Shown in pieces: positions 8,452-17,260 of a stretch of 64,000 nucleotides of DNA (its first letter is position 1; the number at the start of each line of letters is the position of its first letter). Source of the DNA: Bdellovibrio bacteriovorus (lineage in GTDB: Bacteria > Bdellovibrionota > Bdellovibrionia > Bdellovibrionales > Bdellovibrionaceae); assembly GCF_001592735.1 (NCBI RefSeq), contig NZ_LUKE01000001.1, positions 558,001-622,000 on the forward strand, written 5' to 3'. Both the position numbers and the translations under genes were made by a program. The notes beneath the pieces were generated by a model that saw nothing but the letters and a program-made list of their open reading frames with translations, was not told the DNA's origin and made no database searches.

Positions 8452-8565
8452 CTACCAAGCTGGTAGGCGTCTGCGACGGTTTCTCTTTCTTGTTGTAACT
8501 GCTGTCCCCTCTTCTTGATGAGTTGGGATCGCTGGAACCGTCGGAGTATTTTCGGACTGCTTCAT
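8452..8565 (-). CDS. 37-residue Arg-rich micro-protein
   Basis: ATG at 8565, stop TAG at 8454-8452. AAAGGAG lies 9 bases upstream and a strong terminator follows at once, which together make a compact complete gene. The protein starts MKQSENTPTVPAIPTHQEEG, is Thr/Pro/Glu-rich in its first half, and ends TRKRNRRRRLPAW. The basic tail (8 Arg or Lys in 9 residues) suggests RNA, DNA or membrane binding; it is not a ribosomal protein I recognise. A longer reading frame in another phase covers the same DNA but has no ribosome site and runs through the terminator. Function unknown. Confidence 0.75.
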   Translation of the reverse strand: MKQSENTPTVPAIPTHQEEGTAVTTRKRNRRRRLPAW

Positions 8566-8671
8566 AGTCGAACTCCTTTCGAACTGAAAACAGTATGCCA
8601 GAGACGCCCTGAGCCAAACGAGGCTTTTAATGTTAGAATTTCCTCATGAAAGCGGGATGAGAATAAATACT

Positions 8672-9100
8672 CTACCTAAATAAAGGACGCACCACCCATA
8701 ACGGGCCGATCAAAAGGAACTGCAAGTCCTTAAAAAACGAAGGTTTTTTGCCTTCGATCTTGTGGCCAATGAACTGGCCAATCCACGCCACGACAAAGAG
8801 CGCCGCCAGAACCCAAAAAGGTTCGACCAGTCGCGCCAAATTCTCGAACAAAATGTAAGAAATGCCCAGCTGAACCAACATCACGAGGAATGCTTTAAAC
8901 CCCAAACTTAAATACCAAGCCAAAGCCACCAAAAGCAGAATCTCCCCCGCCCTTAACGGGCCCAAGGCATAAGGGATTAAAAGTAGAAATCCAACGACGG
9001 TAAAGAAAATCACCGGCACGCATATTTTATGAATGATTTGGTTTTGTCGATTCTTATGGCTTTCGCCGTATTCAATCATCCATTGATCTAAAGTCTTCAT
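8672..9100 (-). CDS. DUF962/Mpo1-like membrane protein
   Basis: 142 residues with about four hydrophobic helices. SHKNRQNQIIHKICVP near the N-terminus and QFIGHKIEGKKPSFF near the C-terminus are the conserved His segments of the DUF962/Mpo1 family. Yeast Mpo1 is an Fe-dependent dioxygenase in alpha-oxidation of 2-hydroxy fatty acids; the bacterial role is inferred only. AAGGAG precedes the ATG. It lies 33 bases after cysE on the same strand and could be the last gene of that long operon. Confidence 0.85.
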   Translation of the reverse strand: MKTLDQWMIEYGESHKNRQNQIIHKICVPVIFFTVVGFLLLIPYALGPLRAGEILLLVALAWYLSLGFKAFLVMLVQLGISYILFENLARLVEPFWVLAALFVVAWIGQFIGHKIEGKKPSFFKDLQFLLIGPLWVVRPLFR

Positions 9101-9133
9101 AATCCGACTCCTTTAGTTCATTAAGACCGAACT

Positions 9134-9640
9134 TTATTTTTGAATCGCCAGAGGTCCTACCATCGTGGCTCCGGCCGGAACATCACGAGTGACCACGGCA
9201 TTAGCACCAATCATGGCATTATCCCCGATCCTGATCGGCCCTAAGACCTTAGCCCCCGTGCCGATCAATACATGATTACCCACGGTGGGGTGGCGCTTTA
9301 CGGGATCAAACTTAAGGCCCCCTAAAGTCACTCCATGAAAGATAATACAATCATCGCCGATCACGGCCGTTTCGCCAATAACTACACCCACGCCATGATC
9401 TATTACGAGACGGCGACCGACCGTCGCGCCCGGATGAATCTCAATTCCTGTCATCCAACGAGAAATTTCAGCCACCAACCGAGCTAAGAAATACAAATGA
9501 GACTTATACAAAGCATGCGCAATGCGATGAAAACCCAACGCTTTAGGCCCCGGATATAGCAAAGCGATTTCCAGCAACGACTTCGCTGCCGGATCATAGT
9601 TTTTGTAGGTCTTTAATAATTCGTGGACAGCATTCAACAT
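9134..9640 (-). CDS. cysE: Serine O-acetyltransferase
   Basis: 168 residues. Left-handed beta-helix hexapeptide repeats run from about residue 65, with [29 protein letters not shown] and [20 protein letters not shown]. This is the short CysE form. It acetylates L-serine with acetyl-CoA, the first step of cysteine synthesis, in the cytoplasm. The ATG at 9640 shares a base with the stop of the preceding YhaM-like gene, so translation is probably coupled. No cysK is nearby. Confidence 0.93.
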   Translation of the reverse strand: MLNAVHELLKTYKNYDPAAKSLLEIALLYPGPKALGFHRIAHALYKSHLYFLARLVAEISRWMTGIEIHPGATVGRRLVIDHGVGVVIGETAVIGDDCIIFHGVTLGGLKFDPVKRHPTVGNHVLIGTGAKVLGPIRIGDNAMIGANAVVTRDVPAGATMVGPLAIQK

Positions 9641-10602
9641 CACAACTTCTCGTTCATATCATCGAGCAAGAAATAGCGATCAAAGAGCTCATTATAACGA
9701 GACCACTTTTCACCCGATGCGCGTTCATTATCAAGGATCGTCTTTAAAGTCGAGACCTTGCTGTCGAAATCATCGACCATGGCGATAACCATGGCTTCCA
9801 TAAACTTCGGACGCTTCGGTGAACCGTATTCCAATTTTCCGTGATGACTTAAAATAATGTGCTTACAGATATCCCTCAGCTCTTCAGTAAAACCTAAAAT
9901 GCGAGAGGCTTTTTTATCTACTAATTCACAAGCTATTTGCATGTGTCCAATAAGGCGTCCACGATCCGTGTAAGAAATTCCATTTTCGTAAGAAAGTTCC
10001 CACAGCTTGCCGATGTCGTGAAAAATCGCACCAAACAAAAGCAGATCACGATTTAAGAATGGATAATGCTTCCCCATGAAATCCATGATGCGACAGATGG
10101 AAAGAATATGTTCTAATAACCCACCGATCCAGGCATGATGAATTGATTTCGCCGCGGGTGCACGCAAAACCATGGGCTTGATTTCCGGATCTTCTAAAGT
10201 ATCCAGAACCAATTGGCGCAAATGATCGTTTTTCATTGAGCGCACCATTTGTAAAAGCTCCACCAACATGTCTTCAGAGTCTTTAGAGGCCTTTGGCATA
10301 AAGTCTTCAAAGTTCACTTGAGTCGGGTCGATACGTTCTAAACGATGCACGATCAGTTGTTTGCGATTTTGGAAAAGCTGAACTTGGCCTTTAACTTTGA
10401 TGACATCGCCCAGCTCAAATTCGCGAGTCAATTCATCCACGCGGTCCCACAAACGGCCTTCGATCGTGCCGGTGTTATCACCTAATTGCAAAACCATAAA
10501 AGCGCGACCGTTTTTACCGACGCCGACATTTTTTTCTTTTACCAAAAACATCGCATCGACAGAGTCTTTATCTTTTAAGTTTTGAACCGTCTGCTTTTCC
10601 AT
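9640..10602 (-). CDS. YhaM-like 3'-5' exoribonuclease (OB fold plus HD domain)
   Basis: 320 residues. Residues about 8-92 form an OB nucleic-acid-binding fold ([19 protein letters not shown]). An HD metal-dependent phosphohydrolase domain follows, with [19 protein letters not shown] and [18 protein letters not shown]. This order matches YhaM/CBF1 exonucleases, which trim RNA from the 3' end. The ATG overlaps the stop of the Gly/His-rich lipoprotein gene by one base, and its stop overlaps the cysE start. Confidence 0.88.
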   Translation of the reverse strand: MEKQTVQNLKDKDSVDAMFLVKEKNVGVGKNGRAFMVLQLGDNTGTIEGRLWDRVDELTREFELGDVIKVKGQVQLFQNRKQLIVHRLERIDPTQVNFEDFMPKASKDSEDMLVELLQMVRSMKNDHLRQLVLDTLEDPEIKPMVLRAPAAKSIHHAWIGGLLEHILSICRIMDFMGKHYPFLNRDLLLFGAIFHDIGKLWELSYENGISYTDRGRLIGHMQIACELVDKKASRILGFTEELRDICKHIILSHHGKLEYGSPKRPKFMEAMVIAMVDDFDSKVSTLKTILDNERASGEKWSRYNELFDRYFLLDDMNEKL

Positions 10603-11336
10603 TATTTCTCCTCGCAGAAGAGGTGTTGAAACTGTGGATTTACAAAACTCACTTGCGCTAACAAAACGTCACCGGGTGTTTGTGCTGAAAAAAGAAAAGT
10701 TCCACCCAAAACGCTAAGATATCTTTCTTGCGTTGTATTGACTTTAATCCCTTCGCCTTTCATTTCCGCTAAAAAGCGATCCGTGATGTCAAGAATCTGG
10801 TTACAACCCGCGCCGAAGACTTGCCCACCGATTTTACGTTTGCGAGTGCGGCTAACAAAAACTACTTTTTTTGCCGTGGCGGTTTCAAACGCAGGAAACT
10901 CAAAACCCACATAAAAAGTTCCAGGCTGATTGGTGATAAATCGTGAAAGATCTATTTTTCCGCCCCCTTTAGGTAAATGAATTTTCACAGCCTCACCTTG
11001 AACAACGCCTTCATTTTTTTGCACCAAGTAAACGATCACTTCCGAAAACGTATAGTTCTTCGCTGGCGCCGCTTTTCCCTCACCGCCGCCGTGTCCCTCA
11101 CCGCCGCCGTGTCCCCCACCGCCTCCACCATGCTCGCCTTCGGCACCATGGCCGCCGCCTTCGGGTTCCGCGCCGACTGTTTTGAATTCTAAGAGGTCCC
11201 AGGCTTTAGAGGGAACTTTGATATCTTCCGCCAGCTCTTCGATTTTGATCTGCTTAGGTTCTTCGACGTGATATCCCGGCTTTTTTTCGCAAGCTAAAAG
11301 TGGCAGAAAAATAAGGAGGGCAAGATGAGCCCTCAT
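10602..11336 (-). CDS. Gly/His/Glu-rich lipoprotein
   Basis: 244 residues. The signal ends LLAC, with Cys16 as lipid acceptor. Residues about 58-88 are a low-complexity stretch of Gly, His and Glu (GGGHGGGEGHGGGEG), plausibly metal-binding. The rest is a beta-rich globular domain of no family I recognise, with Cys178 and Cys241 that might pair. The start lies in an ATGA overlap with the upstream GYF-TPR gene, and its stop overlaps the YhaM-like start. Its place behind an MCE/Mla system suggests an envelope role. Confidence 0.78.
   Translation of the reverse strand: MRAHLALLIFLPLLACEKKPGYHVEEPKQIKIEELAEDIKVPSKAWDLLEFKTVGAEPEGGGHGAEGEHGGGGGGHGGGEGHGGGEGKAAPAKNYTFSEVIVYLVQKNEGVVQGEAVKIHLPKGGGKIDLSRFITNQPGTFYVGFEFPAFETATAKKVVFVSRTRKRKIGGQVFGAGCNQILDITDRFLAEMKGEGIKVNTTQERYLSVLGGTFLFSAQTPGDVLLAQVSFVNPQFQHLFCEEK
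11080..11115. repeat. Two tandem 18-base units within the lipoprotein gene
   Basis: TCACCGCCGCCGTGTCCC occurs twice in a row (11080-11097, 11098-11115), each encoding a six-residue GHGGGE-type unit on the minus strand; degenerate units follow. Being in frame and multiples of three, copy number could change without frameshift. Confidence 0.85.
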
Positions 11337-13120
11337 CGCTCATACTCCAACTGATCCCGTAAATCTAACAAAGGCAGATAGTTAGATTCAGATTGAAGGC
11401 CGGCGCGCACATATTCATAAGCGGCCGCGCGGTCGTTCGAACGCATTTTCACCCATGCTAACCCATAAGACGCGGTCGCGTTCGCACGATCATTCGCGTA
11501 AACCGCGGCATAGGCATTCTGCGCACAGGTCACGTCTTGGCTTTCAATACAAATTTGTCCTAATAAAAGATTGCGCATGTTCAGAGTCGAAAGCTCGGGC
11601 ATTTTCAAAATGCTTTTTGCTTCTGGCACGCGACCGATTTTGACCAAATACCCTGCCTGCGTCACCAAGACGTAAGGATCTTTTGGAGCTTCAGACATGG
11701 CTTCCAAAAGAATTTTTGCTGCATCTGAATCGCGATTGATTTCCATCAGGCAGACAGAACGCAACGCTTTAACTTCTGGATTCGTTGAATACTTTTGGAA
11801 GATATCCGCACAGAATTTTTCTAAATAATCCCACTGCGTGAAGCGCCAATCCATGGTCAAAGGATGAACATAGTTTTTTGCTTGGCCTGAAAGTTGATTT
11901 AAGAATTGCACCACCCCTTGATTCACTCCATCAACGTCCCCTAAAAGACTTTGAGCGGCGATTTGAAACAAAAGAAGTTCTTGGCGTAAATAAGCGGTTT
12001 TGGCGACGCTGGCACGAATATCTCGCACCAATAAAGGCAAGGGGTTTAAATCATTCATGCGACGAGAGTATTCCATCGTCGCGATGGCCCGTCCAAACAG
12101 CGCAAATACAGACTGCGGATTTTTTCTATGAATCGAATCGAAATCACGCATGGCTTGTTGATAGTTGCCTTTTTTTAACTGGATGATGGCCATATTGATA
12201 AGGGCCGCAGCATTGAAAGGCTCATTACCGATGGCTTTTTGTAAAGTGTCTTCGGCTTGTTTTAAATCGCCGTCCATCATGTAAGAAACGGCGATTCCTA
12301 AAAGAGCATCCATTGTTTCACTGCGACTGCGACCTTCTTTGCCAAGCGCACTTTCAAGGACACGACGACCCATCAAAGTTTGACGATCTTCTGAAATAAG
12401 AACCGGTGCCATTTGCACAACCGTGTCGGCATCAGGCTCTTGAAGTTTTACGGCGCGCTGATAAGAGGCTAAAGACTTTTCATAAAGACCTAAGTTTTTA
12501 TAACGAATGGCTTGGGAAATAAGCTCGCTAAAACTGCCACCCTTTTTTTGTTCTTTTCGGGTGACCAGAAACACGACGGCCAAAGCCGCGATCACCGTCA
12601 CCGCAATCATCGCCCAACGCATTTTTTCGGATTGTTGGCGCATACGCGCTTGCATACCTGAATCTTGCGAAGATCCATACACTTTTGCCGGGGCCGTCGC
12701 CGAATTGGCGCGATTGATCGGTCTTTCCGCAACGGGGGTCACATCTTTTAAGCCGGGCACCGCAGAGCGCATGCGATCTGGGATCGGCGTTAAGTCAGAA
12801 TCAGGGGGCGGCGTTACCGTGTCTTCTCTGAATTCAACCAAAGCATCCGTTTTGGTGCTGGTGTGCTGAGCGATAGAATGAGTCATGGTGTTTTCACCAT
12901 TGGCGTCTTGCTCTTCACGGATGGCGCGAATGACTTCCATAAAGCCGTGATTTTCGCGGATATAACTCCACCGACCGTGAGGCTGACGAATTTCATCAAT
13001 GATAGATATCTGTTTGGTTTTTAATTGCTGAGCCAACTCTTCGGCAGTGAAAGGCCCTAATATCCTCGTGGAGGATTTTACGAGCCAGTTCTTATCGGAG
13101 TTTACGGCCTCGTCCATCAT
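11333..13120 (-). CDS. GYF-like, transmembrane, TPR-repeat protein
   Basis: 595 residues. Residues about 10-62 form a GYF_2-like module (ILGPFTAEEL, then GRWSYIRE), related to those of the GYF-PilZ protein at 912-1694. A disordered Pro/Thr-rich linker leads to one membrane helix near 169-187. From about 200 to 590 the protein is helical with TPR repeats, for example AALINMAIIQLKKGNYQQAMRDF. The likely topology is GYF in the cytoplasm and TPR in the periplasm. It starts one base after the MCE gene stop, so it may serve that transport system as a scaffold. Confidence 0.82.
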   Translation of the reverse strand: MMDEAVNSDKNWLVKSSTRILGPFTAEELAQQLKTKQISIIDEIRQPHGRWSYIRENHGFMEVIRAIREEQDANGENTMTHSIAQHTSTKTDALVEFREDTVTPPPDSDLTPIPDRMRSAVPGLKDVTPVAERPINRANSATAPAKVYGSSQDSGMQARMRQQSEKMRWAMIAVTVIAALAVVFLVTRKEQKKGGSFSELISQAIRYKNLGLYEKSLASYQRAVKLQEPDADTVVQMAPVLISEDRQTLMGRRVLESALGKEGRSRSETMDALLGIAVSYMMDGDLKQAEDTLQKAIGNEPFNAAALINMAIIQLKKGNYQQAMRDFDSIHRKNPQSVFALFGRAIATMEYSRRMNDLNPLPLLVRDIRASVAKTAYLRQELLLFQIAAQSLLGDVDGVNQGVVQFLNQLSGQAKNYVHPLTMDWRFTQWDYLEKFCADIFQKYSTNPEVKALRSVCLMEINRDSDAAKILLEAMSEAPKDPYVLVTQAGYLVKIGRVPEAKSILKMPELSTLNMRNLLLGQICIESQDVTCAQNAYAAVYANDRANATASYGLAWVKMRSNDRAAAYEYVRAGLQSESNYLPLLDLRDQLEYER

Positions 13121-13121
13121 A

Positions 13122-14492
13122 TCAGAATGGTGCTTTGGTTAAGAGCAGTTTGATATCGTCGTTGGTAAGGAAAAGCCCCGCCCCCAAGTAACCACCGCGC
13201 ATCTGAGATTCCTCAGGAGCGACATTGTAACCCGCCGTTAAATAAATACCGCGGTACATGGTATAAGAGACACCCGTCTTAAGTTTGAAGTTTCCGAAAT
13301 CGAAAGCTTCCATAGAAAATTTCAACTTCCGACGGAAAAAATAATAATCAATACCCAAACCACCACTGTTTTCAATCAACCCCCCTTTAAGAGTGAGGTC
13401 CCAGAAATTCTTCGCGAATAAAACGGTGAACTTGATTTTATTCTCGAAAGTTTTGGTTTCGGTGTAATCTGCCGGCGAACCGCCGCCCGTTCCCGCAATC
13501 TGGGTGCGCGTTTTTTCAACCACGCCCACGGGATCGTCGATAACTCCAATATAATAGTAACGATCTAAGCCCGGTTGAATTTGCACACCGATATACGACT
13601 TCACGGCCGCTGGTTCTGCAAGGTATTCACCTTTAAAATCAAACGCCGTTTGAATGCGATTAGCGGCCCCCAAAAGATCGCTGATACCTTCGATGGTTGA
13701 GGTCACATTTTCAGAAGTTTGCTCATCACTGACAAGTTTCCCGATAGCCCCTTCGCCGTTATTAACTTTGGCGGTGATGTCTTCAAGATTCTTCATCGAA
13801 TTTGACAGGCGCTCCCAAGTTTTTTTCAAACCCGTGTCGCTTTTGTCATTCATGACTTCACGAAGGCTTGCCGTGACTTCATGAACGTCGTTCACGATAT
13901 CGCCGATCTTATCTTTATTTTCGGACGTCATCTGTGCCAGATCACCCGTTAAAACTTCGATGTTTTTAACGATGCGACCTAAAACGTGTTTGCGTGTGCC
14001 GTCTTCCGATGTCGCTTCTTGAAGATTTTTTGCCACTTCTTTTAAAGAGGTTGTCACTTCCGAAACAGAGGCCATCAAGTTATCAAGACTGCCACCAGAT
14101 TTGATATTTAAAATTTGCGCATTGTCTTCTAGCGGAGGATCTGTCGGAGAGCCCGGATACACTTCAACGTGAGCGTCCCCCAAAATGCCTTGAGATTTAA
14201 TTTCGATGGCCGCGGAGGTCGTTAATTGAACATCCGATTTCACCGTGATATCAATGCGTGCCATGCCATCTTGAAGAGAGATATTTTTAATCACACCGAC
14301 CGGGATACCGGCAGAACGAACGGCCGAATTTTTTACTAATCCCCCCGCATTGGGTAAAACAAACCATGCTTTTTTAGAGCGTCCCATAAAAGAAGGGTCA
14401 TCGCTGACACTCATGGACATGATGGCGATCAATGATCCCACCACCACGACAAGAAGACCTACTTTAAACTCTGCTCCACGAAGCCAATTCAT
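13122..14492 (-). CDS. mlaD: MCE (MlaD-type) substrate-binding protein with beta-rich C-terminal domain
   Basis: 456 residues. One N-terminal membrane helix (about 9-28) is followed by an MCE domain at about 38-118 (NAGGLVKNSAVRSAGIPVGVIKNI). Residues about 130-280 are a long helical/coiled-coil segment. Residues 290-456 are a beta-rich, aromatic-rich domain ending in Phe (LTKAPF), resembling outer-membrane barrel strands. MlaD proteins bind phospholipid in the periplasm for the MlaEF transporter. The start overlaps the mlaF stop (ATGA). E. coli MlaD is about 183 residues, so more than half of this protein is additional. Confidence 0.9.
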   Translation of the reverse strand: MNWLRGAEFKVGLLVVVVGSLIAIMSMSVSDDPSFMGRSKKAWFVLPNAGGLVKNSAVRSAGIPVGVIKNISLQDGMARIDITVKSDVQLTTSAAIEIKSQGILGDAHVEVYPGSPTDPPLEDNAQILNIKSGGSLDNLMASVSEVTTSLKEVAKNLQEATSEDGTRKHVLGRIVKNIEVLTGDLAQMTSENKDKIGDIVNDVHEVTASLREVMNDKSDTGLKKTWERLSNSMKNLEDITAKVNNGEGAIGKLVSDEQTSENVTSTIEGISDLLGAANRIQTAFDFKGEYLAEPAAVKSYIGVQIQPGLDRYYYIGVIDDPVGVVEKTRTQIAGTGGGSPADYTETKTFENKIKFTVLFAKNFWDLTLKGGLIENSGGLGIDYYFFRRKLKFSMEAFDFGNFKLKTGVSYTMYRGIYLTAGYNVAPEESQMRGGYLGAGLFLTNDDIKLLLTKAPF

Positions 14493-15253
14493 TGATGTTT
14501 CATCCCTTTATTCACGAACTTTTTCACCAGCTCAATATCTGTGTTGAAAAAATCGTCTGGAGTTCCAAATAGCAAAACGCGCCCACTATCTAACATCGCA
14601 ATGTGATCGGCAATACGAAACGCCGCTGCCAAATCGTGCGAAACCATAATTGACGTGGTGCCTTCTCGCAATTTATGGGTACTCAGTATCAAATTATCCA
14701 CCATTTCCGTCAGAATGGGATCTAATCCCGTGGTCGGCTCATCATAGATCAAGATTTCTGGATCTAGGGCGAGAGCACGTGCTAAGCCCGTTCTCTTTTG
14801 CATACCACCACTAATCTGGCTCGGAAGTTTCTGAAAATGCTTGGGGTCTAGCCCCACTTGTTGAAGCTTTTCTTCCGCAATACGAAAGACCTGTTCAGGT
14901 TTCAAATCGCGACGATGTTCAAACAGTGGAAAGCAAACATTTTCCATCACTGTCATATCGTCAAAAAGGGCGGCTGACTGAAATAGAACTCCGAAATGAC
15001 AACGAAATTTAGTCAGTTCATCTTCATTCATGGTGGAAATATCTGTCCCCAAAACTTCAATGGTCCCTGAAGTCGGTTTAAACAGCCCTAAAAGATGTTT
15101 CAGCATGACACTTTTTCCAGTTCCGGAAAAACCGATGATCGCCGTCAAACTGCCTTTGGGAATTTCAAGGTCGATTCCTTTAAGAACAAACTCTTTTCCC
15201 CCATCAAAGGATTTTTTTACGTCTCGAATAGAGACAGCGGATTCTGATTTCAT
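14489..15253 (-). CDS. mlaF: Phospholipid ABC transporter ATPase MlaF
   Basis: 254 residues from the ATG at 15253. Walker A GFSGTGKS, the signature QISGGMQKR (Mla-type, with Met after GG), Walker B EILIYDEPTTGLDP and a VSHD switch His are all present. It powers lipid movement between inner and outer membrane. The start shares a base with the mlaE stop; the reading frame extends upstream but only over mlaE. No mlaB or mlaC is found beside it. Confidence 0.93.
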   Translation of the reverse strand: MKSESAVSIRDVKKSFDGGKEFVLKGIDLEIPKGSLTAIIGFSGTGKSVMLKHLLGLFKPTSGTIEVLGTDISTMNEDELTKFRCHFGVLFQSAALFDDMTVMENVCFPLFEHRRDLKPEQVFRIAEEKLQQVGLDPKHFQKLPSQISGGMQKRTGLARALALDPEILIYDEPTTGLDPILTEMVDNLILSTHKLREGTTSIMVSHDLAAAFRIADHIAMLDSGRVLLFGTPDDFFNTDIELVKKFVNKGMKHQ

Positions 15254-16080
15254 TAAGTGATCCCCATGATGCTGTAGTAAAGACGAATCAAGTTGGACAC
15301 AAAGTAATCTAAGATAATGATACCCACCATGCTTTGCACGACGCCTTGATTGGTCGCATCGCCCACACCTTTCGCTCCGCCGGTCGTGAAAAATCCACGA
15401 TACGTACACATGATCGCGAAATACACCCCAAAGATCATTCCTTTGAAAAGTCCTTCATTGATGTGTTTTACTTCAATTAAATCGGCAATTCTTTGAAAGA
15501 ACACGGCTTCATCTAGTTGCACAACCTTCACACACAAGATCCAGCTGCCAAACATCGCCACAAAGTCAAACACTGCGACCAATAACGGCATACAAATCAC
15601 GGCGGCCACCAAACGCGGGGAAATCAAATACTGCTTGGTATTGACACCCATCACGTCTAAGGCATCGATTTGTTCATTCACGCGCATGGTTCCTAAACGT
15701 GCCGCCATCGCACCACCGGCCCGCGCCGCCACGATCAACCCCGTTAAGACCGGACCCAATTCGCGCGTGATACCTAAAGCCACCACGGGTCCTACCATGT
15801 TCACGGCATTGAACATTTTAAAGCCCAGATAAATTTGCAAGGACAACGCCAGGCCTGTGAATATACCCGTTAAACAGATGATGCCGACAGATTGATTGCC
15901 GATAAATTCCATGTGTTTGATGATTTCTGAAAACCTTGATGGTTTCGCGAAAATCAAACGAACACTTTCCGTAAAAAACAAAACAATCTTTCCGGTTTCT
16001 AAAACCAAGTCGCGCGTCAGACTTAACGTCAGCGCCCCGATTCCTGAAATAATCCTTGCCAGGTTGTGTGCCAGACTCAC
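15253..16080 (-). CDS. mlaE: Phospholipid ABC transporter permease MlaE
   Basis: 275 residues. The MlaE permease family is recognised by GITRELGPVLTGLIVAARAGGAMAARLGTMRVNEQIDAL and by FFTTGGAKGVGDATNQGVV. Five or so membrane helices are predicted by eye. The start is GTG at 16080, preceded by GGAGGGGG and sharing a base with the alr stop; an upstream in-frame extension overlaps alr and is rejected. It is the inner-membrane channel partner of MlaF and MlaD. Confidence 0.93.
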   Translation of the reverse strand: MSLAHNLARIISGIGALTLSLTRDLVLETGKIVLFFTESVRLIFAKPSRFSEIIKHMEFIGNQSVGIICLTGIFTGLALSLQIYLGFKMFNAVNMVGPVVALGITRELGPVLTGLIVAARAGGAMAARLGTMRVNEQIDALDVMGVNTKQYLISPRLVAAVICMPLLVAVFDFVAMFGSWILCVKVVQLDEAVFFQRIADLIEVKHINEGLFKGMIFGVYFAIMCTYRGFFTTGGAKGVGDATNQGVVQSMVGIIILDYFVSNLIRLYYSIMGIT

Positions 16081-17252
16081 TATTGTCCCCCTCCGACGTA
16101 AACGCGTGGGACTCTTTCGCCGACACTCGTTAACATCTCCCAAGTAATACTTTGCGCTTGGGTCGCTAATTCTTCCGGAGATAAAGTCGCTCCGTGATCT
16201 TGACCAAACAGCACCGCTTCCTGATCTTTGAATTCCTTAAGATCTTTGTTTTGAACAACGTCGGTGACATCTAACATCAAGTAATCCATACACACGTTTC
16301 CTACCACCGGAACTCTTTTGCCGGCAAATAGCACATGACTTTTGTTCGACAGAATTCGGTGGTAACCATCGGCATATCCTATCGGGACCACCGCAATCAC
16401 GGAATCACGATTTGCTTTCCATGTTCCACCATAAGAAACAGTTTCACCTGCCTTGAGGCGTCGATAAGTATTCACTTGCGCTTTCAAAGTCATTACGGGC
16501 TTAAGATCCACAATTGATTTGTCCGCCAAAGGATTATAGCCGTAAATCATCAACCCCGGTCGCAAGCCCCAGTTCTGCAACATCAATGGATGCTGGGGGC
16601 CTGGCTTCGCCTTTTGCAAAGACATGGCACTGATAATTCCCGACGAGTTCAGCGCGTGACAGAAAATATTAAAGGGCTTAAAGATATGTGCGAGCTGATT
16701 TAAAGCCTTTAACTGCCCCGCACTTTTTCCGTTTTCATCGGCCGCATCTTCACCATTAAATAAATGAGTCACCAAGGCTTTCAGACGGATTTTTTTATTC
16801 TGCCAAAGACGATCAAATAATTTTTGACCTTCCTCTGGACGGAATCCCAAACGATTCATGCCGGTATCAAACTTTAAATGAATGCCGATAGGACTGTTTG
16901 ATTCCAAAGCCTCAAGATGGTCGATATGATCCCAAGAACTCACCACCGGAGTCATCGCGTATTCGGCGATTTTTTGAGCTCCATCAAAATCAAATCCACG
17001 GAATACCAGGATCTCGGCATTCACTCCGGATTTGCGTAATAAAATGCCTTCTTCAATCAAACACACGCCCATGTGACGAATGCCTAAGCCTTCAAGATAA
17101 AGGCCCAAGCGCACGTCCCCGTGACCATAAGCATTGGCTTTGACCATTGGACATAAAAATCCCACTTGCGGAAAAGCCTTTTGAATCGCACGAATATTGT
17201 ACGCTAAATGGCTTAAGTTAATTTCCGCATATGTGCGTCGGTACATTTCCAT
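16080..17252 (-). CDS. alr: Alanine racemase
   Basis: 390 residues from the ATG at 17252. The PLP Lys is K38 in VKANAYGHG. FDTGMNRLGF, RPGLMIYGYNP, TVSYGGTW (catalytic Tyr), VPIGYADGYHR and GNVCMDYLMLDVT are all family hallmarks. It supplies D-alanine for peptidoglycan. GGCGGAG lies 11 bases before this ATG; a GTG at 17264 overlapping the previous stop is possible but its ribosome site would be too close. It sits between a degenerate GGDEF gene and mlaE. Confidence 0.94.
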   Translation of the reverse strand: MEMYRRTYAEINLSHLAYNIRAIQKAFPQVGFLCPMVKANAYGHGDVRLGLYLEGLGIRHMGVCLIEEGILLRKSGVNAEILVFRGFDFDGAQKIAEYAMTPVVSSWDHIDHLEALESNSPIGIHLKFDTGMNRLGFRPEEGQKLFDRLWQNKKIRLKALVTHLFNGEDAADENGKSAGQLKALNQLAHIFKPFNIFCHALNSSGIISAMSLQKAKPGPQHPLMLQNWGLRPGLMIYGYNPLADKSIVDLKPVMTLKAQVNTYRRLKAGETVSYGGTWKANRDSVIAVVPIGYADGYHRILSNKSHVLFAGKRVPVVGNVCMDYLMLDVTDVVQNKDLKEFKDQEAVLFGQDHGATLSPEELATQAQSITWEMLTSVGERVPRVYVGGGQ

Positions 17253-17260
17253 GGGTTCGA

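Noticed and set aside
8576-8605. TGGCAT...TTTTC as a sigma-54 site for the 37-residue protein gene
   Set aside because: The essential GC of the -12 element is missing.
8396-8617. 73-codon frame on the minus strand
   Set aside because: It has no ribosome site, runs through a strong terminator and overlaps the better 37-codon gene in another phase.
15254-15409. N-terminal extension of mlaF
   Set aside because: It covers mlaE in another frame; the TAATG junction gives the start.
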